From the NCBI RefSeq assembly GCF_002776525.5, contig NC_045439.1, positions 157,410,887-157,474,886 on the forward strand: a stretch of 64,000 nucleotides of DNA, in the 5' to 3' direction. A program made the translations under genes and the position numbers. This DNA comes from Piliocolobus tephrosceles. Taxonomy: Eukaryota > Chordata > Mammalia > Primates > Cercopithecidae. Of the stretch, positions 1-10,205 are shown piece by piece; the stretch's first letter is position 1; each line of letters begins with the position of its first letter. Under the pieces are notes generated by a model. That model was not told where the DNA came from, made no database searches, and was given only the letters and a program-made list of their open reading frames with translations.

Positions 1-331
1 TCAGATCTGCCTGTTCTCCTCAGAAGGCAAAGTTTTGGGGACCTGGGGCCACTCATGGGTTGGGGGCTGGGTTGGGGGCTAGAGGCATGCTTAGGGCCCA
101 GCCTCCATGGCAGGACCAGGAAGTGAACCCCAGCTATCACTGGGGTGGGAGCCAGGTGCCTCCCAGCAAAACCCCAGCCCCAAGGGCTCCTCCTGTCCCC
201 TGCTGCCCTCTCAGGGGCTGCCGGACCAGCTGCCCCACTCCCATGCTGCTGCCTGCCTGCACATCTCCTTTCTAGGCCCCACCCAAACCCCTGAGTCTTG
301 GAGCCCACCTGCCATGCAGAAGCTGCACTGC

Positions 332-770
332 AAACAAATACACACACACGCAAACACACACACAAATATACACACACACAAACACACACAAATACACACA
401 CGCAAACACACACAGAAATACACACAAATATACACTCACGTACAAATACACACACACAAACACACACAAATACACACACACGCAAACACACACACAAATA
501 CACACACGCAAACACACACACATACACACACATGCAAACACACACACAAATACACACGCACAAATATACACTCACGTACAAATATACACACGCAAACACA
601 GACACACAAATACACACACACGCAAACACACACACAAATACATACGCACAAATATACACTCACCTACAAATACACATACGTGCACAAATATACACATGCA
701 CACACACGTATGCACACAAGCACACACACATGCAGGCACACACACACGCACACGTGCACACACCCACACC
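332..770. repeat. CA-rich minisatellite with AAATA interruptions
   Basis: About 440 bp built from (CA)n blocks interrupted by AAATA, CGCAAA and ACTCACGTAC segments. A higher-order order is visible: the phrase AAATATACACTCAC starts at about 426, 562 and 650. The alternating purine-pyrimidine content could favour Z-DNA. The repeat keeps long frames open on both strands (His-Thr-rich on +, Cys-Val-rich on -), which are composition artefacts and not genes. Confidence 0.95.
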
Positions 771-1600
771 AGGAGCTCCCTTCCTGGAGGCTCCCCTTCA
801 CATGGTCTCATCCTGCTTGTGCCAGCAAAGTCCTTTAAGGCCACACCTTAGTGGTATGTTCTGTGTCCCTAAGGGTGGTGGCCCTGTGGTTCCTGGCTCC
901 AGTCTGATCTGACTGACCCCCCTGCCCCTGCACTGCTCCCTTCAACACTTGGCACCTTAAGGCTGAAGGCCCCTGTGGAGACAGCAGCAGCCCATCCACC
1001 CAGACAAGGGTAGCGTTGGAGTCTGGCTGCTGTACCTATGACCTTAATCTTAACACATGCTGCCAGTCGCAGACCCGGGGAACAATGCCAGTGCAGCCGG
1101 AGAATGTCACCAAATGCCTGCTTCATGACAGAGGAGGTCCTGAGGAGCTGAGTTAGGTCCTGGAAAAGTTTTGTCCCGCCACCGGGGACAAAATGGCATT
1201 GCTTTATGTATCACTAATCCTTGGAGAGGCTCCTTAAAGATGGAAGAGACGAGGGGATCTACACACAGCCTGGGATGCCCAGGCCTCACCGGGACGCACC
1301 GTGGTAGGAACGACGGTGAGATGCCAGTGCTGGCCTCTTGCCTCTCTCCAAGATCAACGAAGCTGGGCACTCATGAAAGGGTGAGGACAGACTTTATTGA
1401 GTAAGAATGGCTGCAATCGGGAAGAGGGGCCAGGGTGAACTGAGCTCAACTTCCCCGAAACAGAAGGCAGCGGGTAAAGGCTGCATGTTCTCAGAAGACA
1501 CTGGGGGTGTTAAGGAGGGTTGGTCCATGAGACTCAGTCACCTGGGTGTGATAACTGGGCTCATCTGGAGGAGAAGCAAATTCTTTGTGTCTTTAGTGCC
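771..1600. other. Non-repetitive intergenic DNA, nothing recognised
   Basis: GC-moderate sequence between the minisatellite and the first Alu. No gene, RNA or repeat recognised; the open frames here are short and without family resemblance. Confidence 0.6.
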
Positions 1601-1903
1601 TTTTTTTTTGAGACAGGGTCTCACTTTGTGGCCAGGCTGGAGTGCAGTGGCGTGATCTCGGCTCACCGCAACCTCCACCTCCCGGGTTCAAGCAATTCTT
1701 CTGCCTCAGCCTCCCAAGTAGCTGAGATTACAGGCACCTACCACTATGCCCAGCTAATTTTTTATTTTTTTGTTTGTTTGTTTTTCATATAGACGGGGTT
1801 GCACCATGTTGACCAGGATGGTCTCAATCTCTTGACCTCATGATCCGCCTGCCTCGGCCTCCCAAAGTGCTGGGATTATAGGTGTGAGCCACCGCGCCCG
1901 GCC
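1601..1903 (-). mobile_element. Alu SINE, antisense
   Basis: Starts with a T-run followed by GAGACAGGGTCTCACT and ends with CACCGCGCCCGGCC, so it is a full-length dimeric Alu on the minus strand. Similar flanks GTGTCTTTA (just before the T-run) and again just after 1903 look like the target-site duplication. Confidence 0.97.
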
Positions 1904-2501
1904 TTGAGTGTCTTTATGACAATGGTACAGGTTAGAGCAAGAAGCCCACCCAAGTCAGCCCTGTGGCCTCCCACAGGGACTGGGAGCGAAGCCAGAGTGA
2001 GGGCCTCTGGAAGTTCGCATTGCAGAGGCAGCTCCCAGGTCCTTGTGGAGACAGTTCTGGGTGGTGGCAGATTCTCAAGGGGCAGCGGAAGGATTCACAG
2101 CTGCCAGCTTTCCGAAGTGACTGCTCAGTGAGAGGGTCCGGGGCCTATCCGCCCATCACCAGGTTGTGGCTGTGACAAAGAGTAAATTCTCCTGGCAGCA
2201 CTGCACTCTCTCAGGCAGGCCCCTAAGGGTGACTGGGGGCATCATCCTAGGGACACGGCTGTTAACAACTATGCTGGTATTTTTATAAGTCTCTTAGTGA
2301 TGGTTGGGGGATGCAGGGGGACAAAGTCATTTGCGCTGAGCCGGCAGTTTTTATAGACCAAAGGTGATGCTGAGTGGAGAAGAGGGCTCAATAGGGGCTG
2401 ACTGGTTTGGTCAAGGAGAGACTCTGCCAGTTCCTGCTGCTGCTGTATGTGTAGACTCCTTCCCTCCAGGGGACATCACCTCGGCTCTCCTGGTCACCTT
2501 C

Positions 2502-2543
2502 TAGGCACAGCTGTGCCTAACAATGCCTAATCAGGCATTGTTA
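2502..2543. repeat. Two abutting perfect inverted repeats
   Basis: An 18-bp perfect palindrome TAGGCACAGCTGTGCCTA (2502-2519, centred on a CAGCTG E-box) runs into a second inverted repeat. That repeat has 11-bp perfect arms (2518-2528 and 2533-2543) and a 4-base AATC loop. Together they could form two adjacent hairpins. The origin is unknown; I do not recognise a DNA-transposon terminus here. Confidence 0.8.
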
Positions 2544-3925
2544 ACATGCACAGGAGCCCATGGTGGTCAAGGGAGAGCTAAGAGAGCGTATCCTGGGCAC
2601 ATGCATTGGATGGGCCCCCGAAGAATGCAGTCTGGGCCCTGATGCTGGGTCATGGTTTCTCAAGAAGTCCGGAACCCTTTCACCGTTTTCCTGAAGCGCT
2701 GCCCTCTCCTTCAGCTCTGCAGGGCACACAGTGCTGTGTGGAATCCCAAGCTAACCACATAGAAAGGTGATGTGGAGGACCACCAAGGCACTGAGCAGGT
2801 GGGGAAGCCTTTGGGGACCTTCCAACCCAGCCTGGTAGCCAAGTGAGCACAGCAAAAAATGTGACTCCAGTCAATGCCGTGTGACAATAGTAGCCAAGAT
2901 AATCATGAGAAGTAATAGATCACTGTTTGGGGAGGTGCAGCAATATGTCCTCTGAACCCCAGCGAATGTCGTCTTCCAGAGAATGCTGTCATTAATGAGG
3001 ATGATGTGGCAGCTTTCAGGACCACATTGTGATCTTGTTTTCTGGATATATCATCAGAAATAAGCTGTGAGGGAGAAGAGTAAGCTGGGGAAAGAGAAGG
3101 AGAGCGAGCAGGGGAATGGAAGTGTGTTCCCCAGAAGCTAGGACCCCGAGCTCCTAGGGAAAAAGATTGGAATGACAGCAGCTCACTCCATGTAGAAGCC
3201 AAGAGAATCCTGGAGTCCACAGGAAACTGAAAAGGTGTAAACATGGAGGCCTCAGGCCCAGAGTGGCTCAGGGAAACTGTCCTAGAAGATCCTGAAGCAC
3301 TGTGTGTTCTTCCCCACTGACCAGGACCCCCAGGAAGGCGGGAGTCCGTGCTTCAAGAAGGGTAAAGGTGAACTAAGAGAAAGTGATTCCAACTGGGGTG
3401 AGAGAGGAGGCCTTTGGATGCAAGTCCGGGAGGAATAGGAAAGAGGAAAGGCCCAGGATATGGTGGCCTCTGGAAGAGCCAGGGGAGCACTGGTTTAATG
3501 CCCAGATCTGGAAACATCTATTTGGCAAACAACTCTATAACCAGTTAATTTCTAGCCAGGAAAACAGAAACCATCCCAGGCATTTTAAGCAGAAGGTATT
3601 TAGTGCTGGAATTGATGACAAAGATGTTGTAAAAGCTGGAGGAGCAAATGGGCCAAGAGGGTGTTACACAGAGATCTGAGGCTGCTCCTGCTCTACGCCT
3701 AGTTCAGGCTGATGTTTAGTGTAGGGGCCAAAGGTGACCTCAGAAAGCACCCAGCAGGCAGAGTTTGAGGCATCTCCATGGGCAGAGCTGGTGCTGAGGC
3801 TCAGGCCATGGGGCTGTGGAAGGGATGCAGGAGAGAAAGTTCTAGACCAGGGCTTGATACTTCACTCTCTGGAGCCACATGGGCTGAGGCTTGGGCATGC
3901 GTCCCTGGTGCTGATCTGCTCTATG

Positions 3926-3980
3926 GATATTAAGGTGCCTACTGTGTGCAGGCTGTGGCATCTGTTGTTCTGGGAGGTGA
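3926..3980 (-). mobile_element. MIR SINE fragment, antisense
   Basis: TATTAAGGTGCCTACTGTGTG followed by a GGC-TCTGTTCTGGG-like stretch resembles the MIR 3' region (sequences like GAGCACCTACTATGTGCCAG). Short and diverged. Confidence 0.4.
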
Positions 3981-5202
3981 TGGTGTCTCCTCTGGAGCCC
4001 CTTGCCCTGCCCTCTGCCCAGCGTAGGCCTTCAGCTCCCAGGAGGGGTGGAGGACCACAGCTGCCCATCTCTGCCGCCCCAGCCCAGCCCAGAGTCTGGC
4101 AGGGAGTGATGCATGCTGGCAGGCTGGCCCTTGTTTATAAAGCTTGATCAGGAGGCCCAAGTGGAATCTGGGCCAGCTTGGGACAAAGGGACGTGATGGA
4201 CACCTCAGGGGATCCTAGGCCACCAGAAAGGCTCTGGATGGCCTAAGGTTTCGGTCCCAGCTCCTGGGTTTTTGGCTTTGGCTTCAAAACCCTCAATTGC
4301 AAAAGGGAGCTAATGAAAACACCAAACCCAGGGTGGAGGACGAAATGGCATATGGCCCTGGTGGGGACTTCACCGGGGGGAGGCGTGGCCCAAAAGGCTT
4401 GGGTTGCGTCAATGATTCCCATTCTGTTTGCAGGAGCCTGGCATGAGCAGAAGTTCTGAACCCACTGGGCTGTGCAGTGGAGGAGCAGGTGGGCTTTCCA
4501 CACAGAGCCTGGCCAGCATGGAGCAGGGGCAAAGGGAGACTCATGCTCTTCATTCTGGGGACTGCAGACAGTTTGGCAGAGGCCAGGCAGGCCCAGATGG
4601 GAGGAGATCTGGCTGCCAGGCTGAGGAGTTTGGACTTGGAAATTTAAAAGCCCTTCAGGAAGCCTCTGCAGAAGACTGGCCTGTCATTGGCAATTAAAAG
4701 AAAAAAAATCGACCACAGTGCAAGGCAAGGAGTGGCCTTTGGTAGAGGCCGGGCAGGATCCAGGTCGTGTGGCTGGGCTCAGGCGTGGGCAGGCCCAGAT
4801 CCTGTGCGTCCTGTTCTTGGTGCCTCCCACCTCTTTCCCCTTGACACCCACCTCACCCTGGTCCAAAGAAGCCCCAAGACCCCCACCGTGGCCCTGCCCT
4901 GACAGGTGGAGGAGCTCTGAGCCTCCTGTGGGAGAGAGAGCTTAGCTTGGGCCAAGGAACCTGTACCCGTGGAGGACAGTGGGCAAGCCACTCTGCCCTA
5001 AGCGGGGAGGCTATTTTGGGTTCAGAACCAGGCTGGATGAATTCTGTTCTTCTGCCGGCAGCCCTGGGAGCTCCATCTGCTCCAGGGAACAGGTTGAGAG
5101 CTTCATCAGATGGTCCTTAAAACCCAGGCCCTCTGCGGAGGCCTGCCTGGGCCTGAGCCACTTCTGACCACGTCCTCCTGAGGATAGAGGCCATTTCTTT
5201 TA

Positions 5203-5529
5203 CTGTCTCCCGTCTCTGAAGAGAAGGAGGAAGTAAAAGTTGAAAAACAGCAGGAATGAAGTCAGTGGCAAAACCAGCCGGTGCCACTGATGACCAGGCC
5301 TGAGGTTAAAAGATTAACCCCCACTCTAACCACAAGTGCTCTCAATCTATCATGACCCTTTCACGTGGAACCCCTTAGAGTTGTAAGCCCTTAAAAGGGC
5401 CAGGAACGCTGCCTTCGGGGGGAGCTCGGTTCTTGAGATGTGAGTCTGCTGGCGCTCCCGGCCAAATAAAGCCAACTCCTTCCTTAACCGGGTGTCTGAG
5501 GGCTTTTGTCTGCGGCTTGTCCTGCTACA
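5203..5529 (+). mobile_element. Probable solo LTR, ERV1-type
   Basis: The segment has LTR-like order: GTAAGCCCTTAAAAGGG (possible TATA-like core), then GGGGAGCTCGGTTCTTGAGA, CTCCCGGCCAAATAAAGCC (polyadenylation signal AATAAA near 5465), and a U5-like end TTTTGTCTGCGGC...CTGCTACA at about 5529. The layout is typical of gammaretrovirus-like (ERV1) LTRs. The left edge and subfamily are uncertain, and I could not identify a convincing target duplication. No internal retroviral genes flank it. Confidence 0.55.
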
Positions 5530-5689
5530 CTCCAGCTGGAATTGGAGAGAAATTCCAATTCCGGCACGGCCCAGACCCTCTCCGACCTGGGCCGCGCCAC
5601 CGAGACAGCGTCTCCCGCCTCCTGCGCAGTGGCCAATACCAGGCCAAGAGCTTCACCTTCGTTACCCTGCTTCATCGTCACAAGACCCT

Positions 5690-5830
5690 GGGGGCAGTAG
5701 GTGCGACTTTAATCTCATCTTATAAATCTGGAAACTTCCATTTACAGAAGTGACAGGATCCTCTCAGAGGATGTGGCCAGCAGGCGGTGGAACAGGGATT
5801 TTGACATGAGCTGTGACTCCCAGACGCCGT
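5690..5830 (-). mobile_element. MIR SINE, antisense
   Basis: The order of CATTTACAGAAG, a gap, then GTGGCCAGCAGG...GGAACAGGGATTTTGAC...CTGTGACTCC follows the antisense MIR consensus (TTTACAGATGAGG ... GCAGAGCTGGGATTTGAACC ... CTGACTCC). Diverged, as expected for this old SINE. Confidence 0.55.
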
Positions 5831-6336
5831 GCAGTTGACTGGGCTGCCATCCGGAGCTTCCCTGGGGCCAGGAACTGCCTCGCAGGCCTGACGGGATTCA
5901 GATATGCACCAATGCACACTTTGGAGGAGAGGTGAGTGAAGGGGGACCCCACGACCCTGAAGCCTGCAGTCTCAAAGGGAAAGAGGACCCTCCACCCACG
6001 TGTGGATTGGCGGGCCTGAGTGGGGCACCCTTCTCTGTTACAAGTGCTGCTCTGCCCCCACAGTCGTGGGCTGCACTTCCGTCCTTTGGGCAGCCTCAAA
6101 GGCTCTGCAACTCTCCCTAAAGACGCTAATTTCACCCCCACGGCCATCCAGGCTGGGGGAGCCTCTTGACAGAAACCTCCCATGTGTGCGGTGTCTCTCA
6201 CCCAGGCATCTTCCTCCTCCTGCACAGAGCCCTGTTCTCAGGGTTGCTCAGGCACACAGGTGACCTGGATGTTCTCTACTGGAGGTGACCCACTGCGTGT
6301 CTTAAGTGTCCGGGGCACGGTCAAGAAAACAGCATG
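5831..6336. other. Non-repetitive intergenic DNA
   Basis: GC-rich sequence between the MIR and an Alu. No supported gene or element; overlapping open frames on both strands lack recognisable domains. Confidence 0.5.
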
Positions 6337-6654
6337 AGCCGGGCGCAGTGGCTCACGCCTGTAATCCCAGCACTTTGGGAGGCCGAGGCGGGTGGATCAC
6401 GAGGTCAGGAGATTGAGACATCCTGGCCAACATGGTGAAACCCCGTCTCTACTAAAAAAAAAAATACAAAAAATTAGCTGGACGTGGTGGTGGGTGCCTA
6501 TAGTCCCAGCTACTCGGGAGGCTGAGGCCGGAGAATGGCCTGAACCCGGGAGGTGGAGCTTGCAGTGAGCCCAGATTGTGCCACTGCACTCCAGCCTGGG
6601 CGACAGAGCGAGACTCTGTCTCAAAAGAAAATAGAAAGAAGGAAAAAAAAAAAA
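6337..6654 (+). mobile_element. Alu SINE, AluY-like, sense
   Basis: Begins GCCGGGCGCAGTGGCTCACG and ends in an interrupted A-tail. Diagnostic-looking phrases GGATCACGAGGTCAGGAGATTG and GGTGGAGCTTGCAGTGAGCC favour an AluY-type element. Flanks AGCATG on both sides suggest a short target duplication. Confidence 0.96.
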
Positions 6655-8189
6655 GCATGGCTTAGCCTCCTAAACCTTTTGGACAAATAAACTTCACACC
6701 AACACTTAGAAGGGCAACAGCTGATGTTGAGGAAACATGACTCTATTTGTTCTCATAATCTTTATTCACAATTTCAATAAGATCTCCTTTGAAAACAAGC
6801 AACAGAATTGTGTCCTGGGTGCACGGCACAGCCAAGGGTTGCGAGAACCTGGAGTCCTCCACTTGCAGGGCAGCTGTTAAGGGCTTGGGACCCGCCCTCG
6901 TTCACCCCTGCTGGGTGTCCCTTGGTTCCTGGTGTCTGTGAGGCTCCAGCAGACCCTAACCCAGCCTTGAGCATGTGAGGCCCTTTCTGAGTGCCCTCAT
7001 GGGCCAGAGGCATAAGGACTGCTCCTTTCTTCAGGCAGGGCTCCAGTCAGGGGCCCCACAGGAAGCAGGTGGGCACATGTGGGAGGGGCACCCCTCCTTC
7101 CCAGGCACCCCCTCCCATATCAAGGGGCATTTCCTGAGCTCTCAGAACAGCTGGAGAAGGGGATGATGCATCTGTTGGGGAAGGTGGAGGAGCCTGTCCG
7201 CCGTCGGCCTCATTACCCATACTTCTCAGAGACCACGAGGCCTAAGGGTAGCGACTGGCTGGTTATAGATGCAGGGAGAACAGACTCATGCCTCTGCCCG
7301 CTGGCCAGTTCACAGCGCCACAGGCTCCTTCCCTGCTCTTGGTTGGTTCTTAAAGGAAAAAGTGGAAGCATTTTTATTATCCTGCTATTTGGCTCTGGAA
7401 TTCCCATTTGGAAGGAGCAATGGCGGGATAAGCCCCCATGATGGAAGGAGGATCCCAGGCACCTGGTTGGAACCGACTGCTCTGCTGCCCTGAGCTGCTC
7501 ACAGAGTAGAATGGAGAGGATCGAGCACAGGGCAGGATTGAGGTGGGCATCTGCATGTCTGAGGGTGTGCGGCCGGCCCATCCGTAGCATCTGCTCCACT
7601 GGGGACAGCACATGAGGGTCTGTGTGGAAAGGGGCAGTGGCTCATGCCTGGACACTTACAGGGCAGAAGAGGGGCTGGAGGAACGTAAGCCTCAGAGTCG
7701 CGGTCTCCAGGCCATGCTCCGGGTGCCTGTCGGCTCTTGGGTGCTTGGCCCAGGCTCTGCTGCTGTGCAGGCTGAGTCCCACTCAGAGTCCTGCCCTTCA
7801 GTCTCCAGGGCAGGGGCCATTTCTGATTGGATCGCAGAGTGGCCACATGTGCTGTGGGAGCTTCGCCAGGCTATTGTGTGCAATGCTGCACTACTCCAGC
7901 CTGTCTCGGAGACCCTCCGGCATCTGCCCAGTTGCTGCCTAAAGTGATCCCATCTCCTAGGCCTGGAACAGTGCCTGCCCCGCTCCCGTGTCAGACACAA
8001 ACCCCACCCTGCTCCGGGTGCCCTGTCCTCTGACACGCATGGTGACACTCTCCAGCACCCCTTCCTTTGCCGGGTTCCCCTAACCTGGGGCTGACCTCCA
8101 GTCCCTGAGTCTAGGGACCAGGCCTGCTAGACTCGTCACCCCTCAGCTGGCTCCCACCATGACCATGGCACGAGTGATATTTTTTATTT
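6655..8189. other. Non-repetitive intergenic DNA
   Basis: About 1.5 kb without a recognised repeat or gene. Open frames of 90-130 codons on both strands overlap one another and show no known motif. Confidence 0.5.
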
Positions 8190-9540
8190 TATTTTTTGGA
8201 CTTGCCAAAAAATCACCACATCAGTGTGTGGTGAGCCTGGAGGATGAGCCATCTGCGGGTAGAACCCAATAGACGTGAATCATCCATTCATGGAATGACC
8301 AGATGGTCCGGGCTCCACTCGATAAAGGTGTGTTGTTATCCACCCAATGGGAGTACAAATTGCTTCTGGTCCCCTTCTTACGGGAATGGAAAGGACGACA
8401 GTCCCAGATGGATGGGCACATGCCACGCTCCTGAGCTGCATTCTTCTGCTCCACCCTAGACACTGCCTCTGATGCCTCAGCTGCAATGGGCAGTACTTGC
8501 TTCAGTTTGGATGGTCCACTGTCACTGACACCATGTATCTGGTTTTTGTAGAAACTAGGCTTGTAAATTAAATGGGAATATGACAGGGACCACCAGCCCT
8601 GAACTACTGAATTTGTGTAGGGTGGCACTAATCTCTGCTGCTTCCCCCCTGCCATGTGATACCATTTTTGATTTGCAATCCTGGCCGGGGAGGGGAGACC
8701 CAGAGGCTTCCACTTGGCCCCTCCTGTTCTGATGGCTCTTCCCCCACGGGTAGAGGAATCCGTGTGGGTTTTACTGACTGCTGGGAATCTCCATCCTAAG
8801 CATATGTGCAGGTGGTGGAGAGGTGATCCCGACCACAGTGAGCCAGACCCGAGACCTGGTCCCTCATGCTCGTCCCCACCAGGGTTCTGTGGAGATACTG
8901 GGACCTCCACTCATCAGTGTCAACTCAGATCCTGCGCCCAGCAGTCCCACAAATTTCTGGATGTCTCCCTTTCCCCTGTGCATGGAGATGCAAATCCATG
9001 GCTGAGAAGCCCCTTGGGGAAGGCCTGGAGGAGTCATTACTGCCCACACTTGCCATGGGTTTGCAGCTCAGTCTTCACAGATCTGGTATCTCCTTCAGTC
9101 TGGGTTCTGGGTCTGAGGACTGGCTTGGGGCCAGAAACCAGCCACGGGATTATGATGTGGGGGTGGGAGGTGGCTGCCCTCAGCCTCCTGGTCATCCATC
9201 CTGGGTACTGTTTATCACACAATTAAGCCATGCCCTTGGTAACCGCCTACCCAGCTTGCCTCTGTGGACTCTGGGTTTGAGGAACCCCCTCTGCGGCTCT
9301 CTGCACAATAGGCCCCAGCTGCTACTCAGAGTGGCCACCTGCTGAGATAATTGCATCCACCTTGCTTCTGAAGGTTAAACAGCACCATCTGTTCCCTATC
9401 CCATCGAGATCTTGTCATCATCCCTGTTGCTATTAAGATCCCTCTAGAAACCTCTACTGTCAGTCCTGACCCTCAGAGGACAGCACCACTGAGCTTCTCA
9501 ACCACGAGCCACCCTCTCCCCAGTGCTCTTTGTCACATTG
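8190..9540 (-). mobile_element. Degenerate ERV-L-like pol fragment, antisense
   Basis: On the minus strand a 229-codon open stretch (8221-8910) contains PLGLPSPARIANQKWY, then a GG, and further on VLPIAAEASEAVSRVEQ. The order and spacing resemble the start of the reverse transcriptase of ERV-L-class endogenous retroviruses. The frame includes many non-consensus residues, ends at a stop, and has no intact catalytic block in view, so it is a dead remnant. The rest, to about 9540, has no clear frame and is assigned only by continuity. No LTR is evident directly at either side. The class is an inference from pattern memory and could be another ERV group. Confidence 0.45.
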
Positions 9541-9653
9541 GTGTAGGGGGGGTCCATCAGCCCTCCTGGGTTTTCCAGCCTTACTCAGAGCCTTTGGTCC
9601 TGAGCTAACCCCTCCTGGGCATTCCAAGAATCATTCTAGCTCACGGTAGCACC

Positions 9654-9738
9654 ATCTCCTGGGATCCTGGCTGGGCCGTGAAGTTCCGCATCCGGGATCT
9701 CCTGGGGTCCTGGCTGGCAATGAAATTCTGCCTCCGGG
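9654..9738. repeat. 43-bp imperfect tandem duplication
   Basis: Copy 1 (9654-9696) and copy 2 (9697-9738) both begin ATCTCCTGGG, share TCCTGGCTGG, TGAA and TTC, and end TCCGGG, with about seven differences and one 1-base indel. Confidence 0.75.
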
Positions 9739-9879
9739 CAGGTGTGCCCATACTGACAGGCTCTCCCTCATCCTGTGCTCTGGCATCCTCAGGCCCAGGC
9801 CCAGGCACACTCTACTGGTCTTCCTGGTCCAGCCTGGGCCTGCAGCTTCTTTGGCATAAAAGCCTTCCCTGCCCATAAC

Positions 9880-10205
9880 CCAATTTGGATGAAACTTGAG
9901 GACATTACGTTGAGTGAGATGAAGCCAGTAGCCAAAGGACAAATCTTGTATGAATCTACTTACATAAGGAGCCCAGAGTAGCCAAATCCACAGAGACAGA
10001 GAGTAGAATGGTGGCTGCCAGGGCTGGGCGGGGAGGGGGCGATGAGGACTTAGTGATGAATGGGGAAGAGTTTCAGTTTGCGAAGATGAAAAAGTTCTGG
10101 AGATGGATGTGGTGACAGGTGTACTTACTGCCACGGAGCTCTACATCCAGAAATAAGAACTTTTATGTTACATGCATTTCACTCCAAATTCTTTTAAAAA
10201 GCAAA
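9880..10205 (+). mobile_element. L1M LINE 3' end, sense
   Basis: Phrases such as GAAACTTGAGGACATTACG, AGTGAGATGAAGCCAGTAGC, ACAGAGAGTAGAATGGTGGC and GTTCTGGAGATGGATG follow the 3' terminal ORF2/UTR region of old mammalian L1M elements. It contains a G-rich run (10021-10039) typical of L1 3' UTRs. Truncated at the 5' side. Confidence 0.8.

Larger units (their letters stand above)
1904..5202. other. Mostly non-repetitive intergenic DNA
   Basis: About 3.3 kb with no gene I can support. It contains the paired palindromes at 2502-2543 and a weak MIR trace near 3926. A 137-codon open frame at 3734-4147 overlaps that MIR, resembles no family I know and is not called. Confidence 0.55.

Noticed and set aside
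332..770. CRISPR-like array
   Set aside because: Units are low-complexity CA repeats of irregular length without unique spacers, in a primate genome.
107..838. 243-codon His-Thr-rich open frame
   Set aside because: It is a translation of the CA minisatellite; the other strand gives equally long Cys-Val frames. No start, splice or domain support.
3734..4147. 137-codon frame as a small gene
   Set aside because: Overlaps a MIR trace, has no known motif and competes with equally open frames on the other strand.
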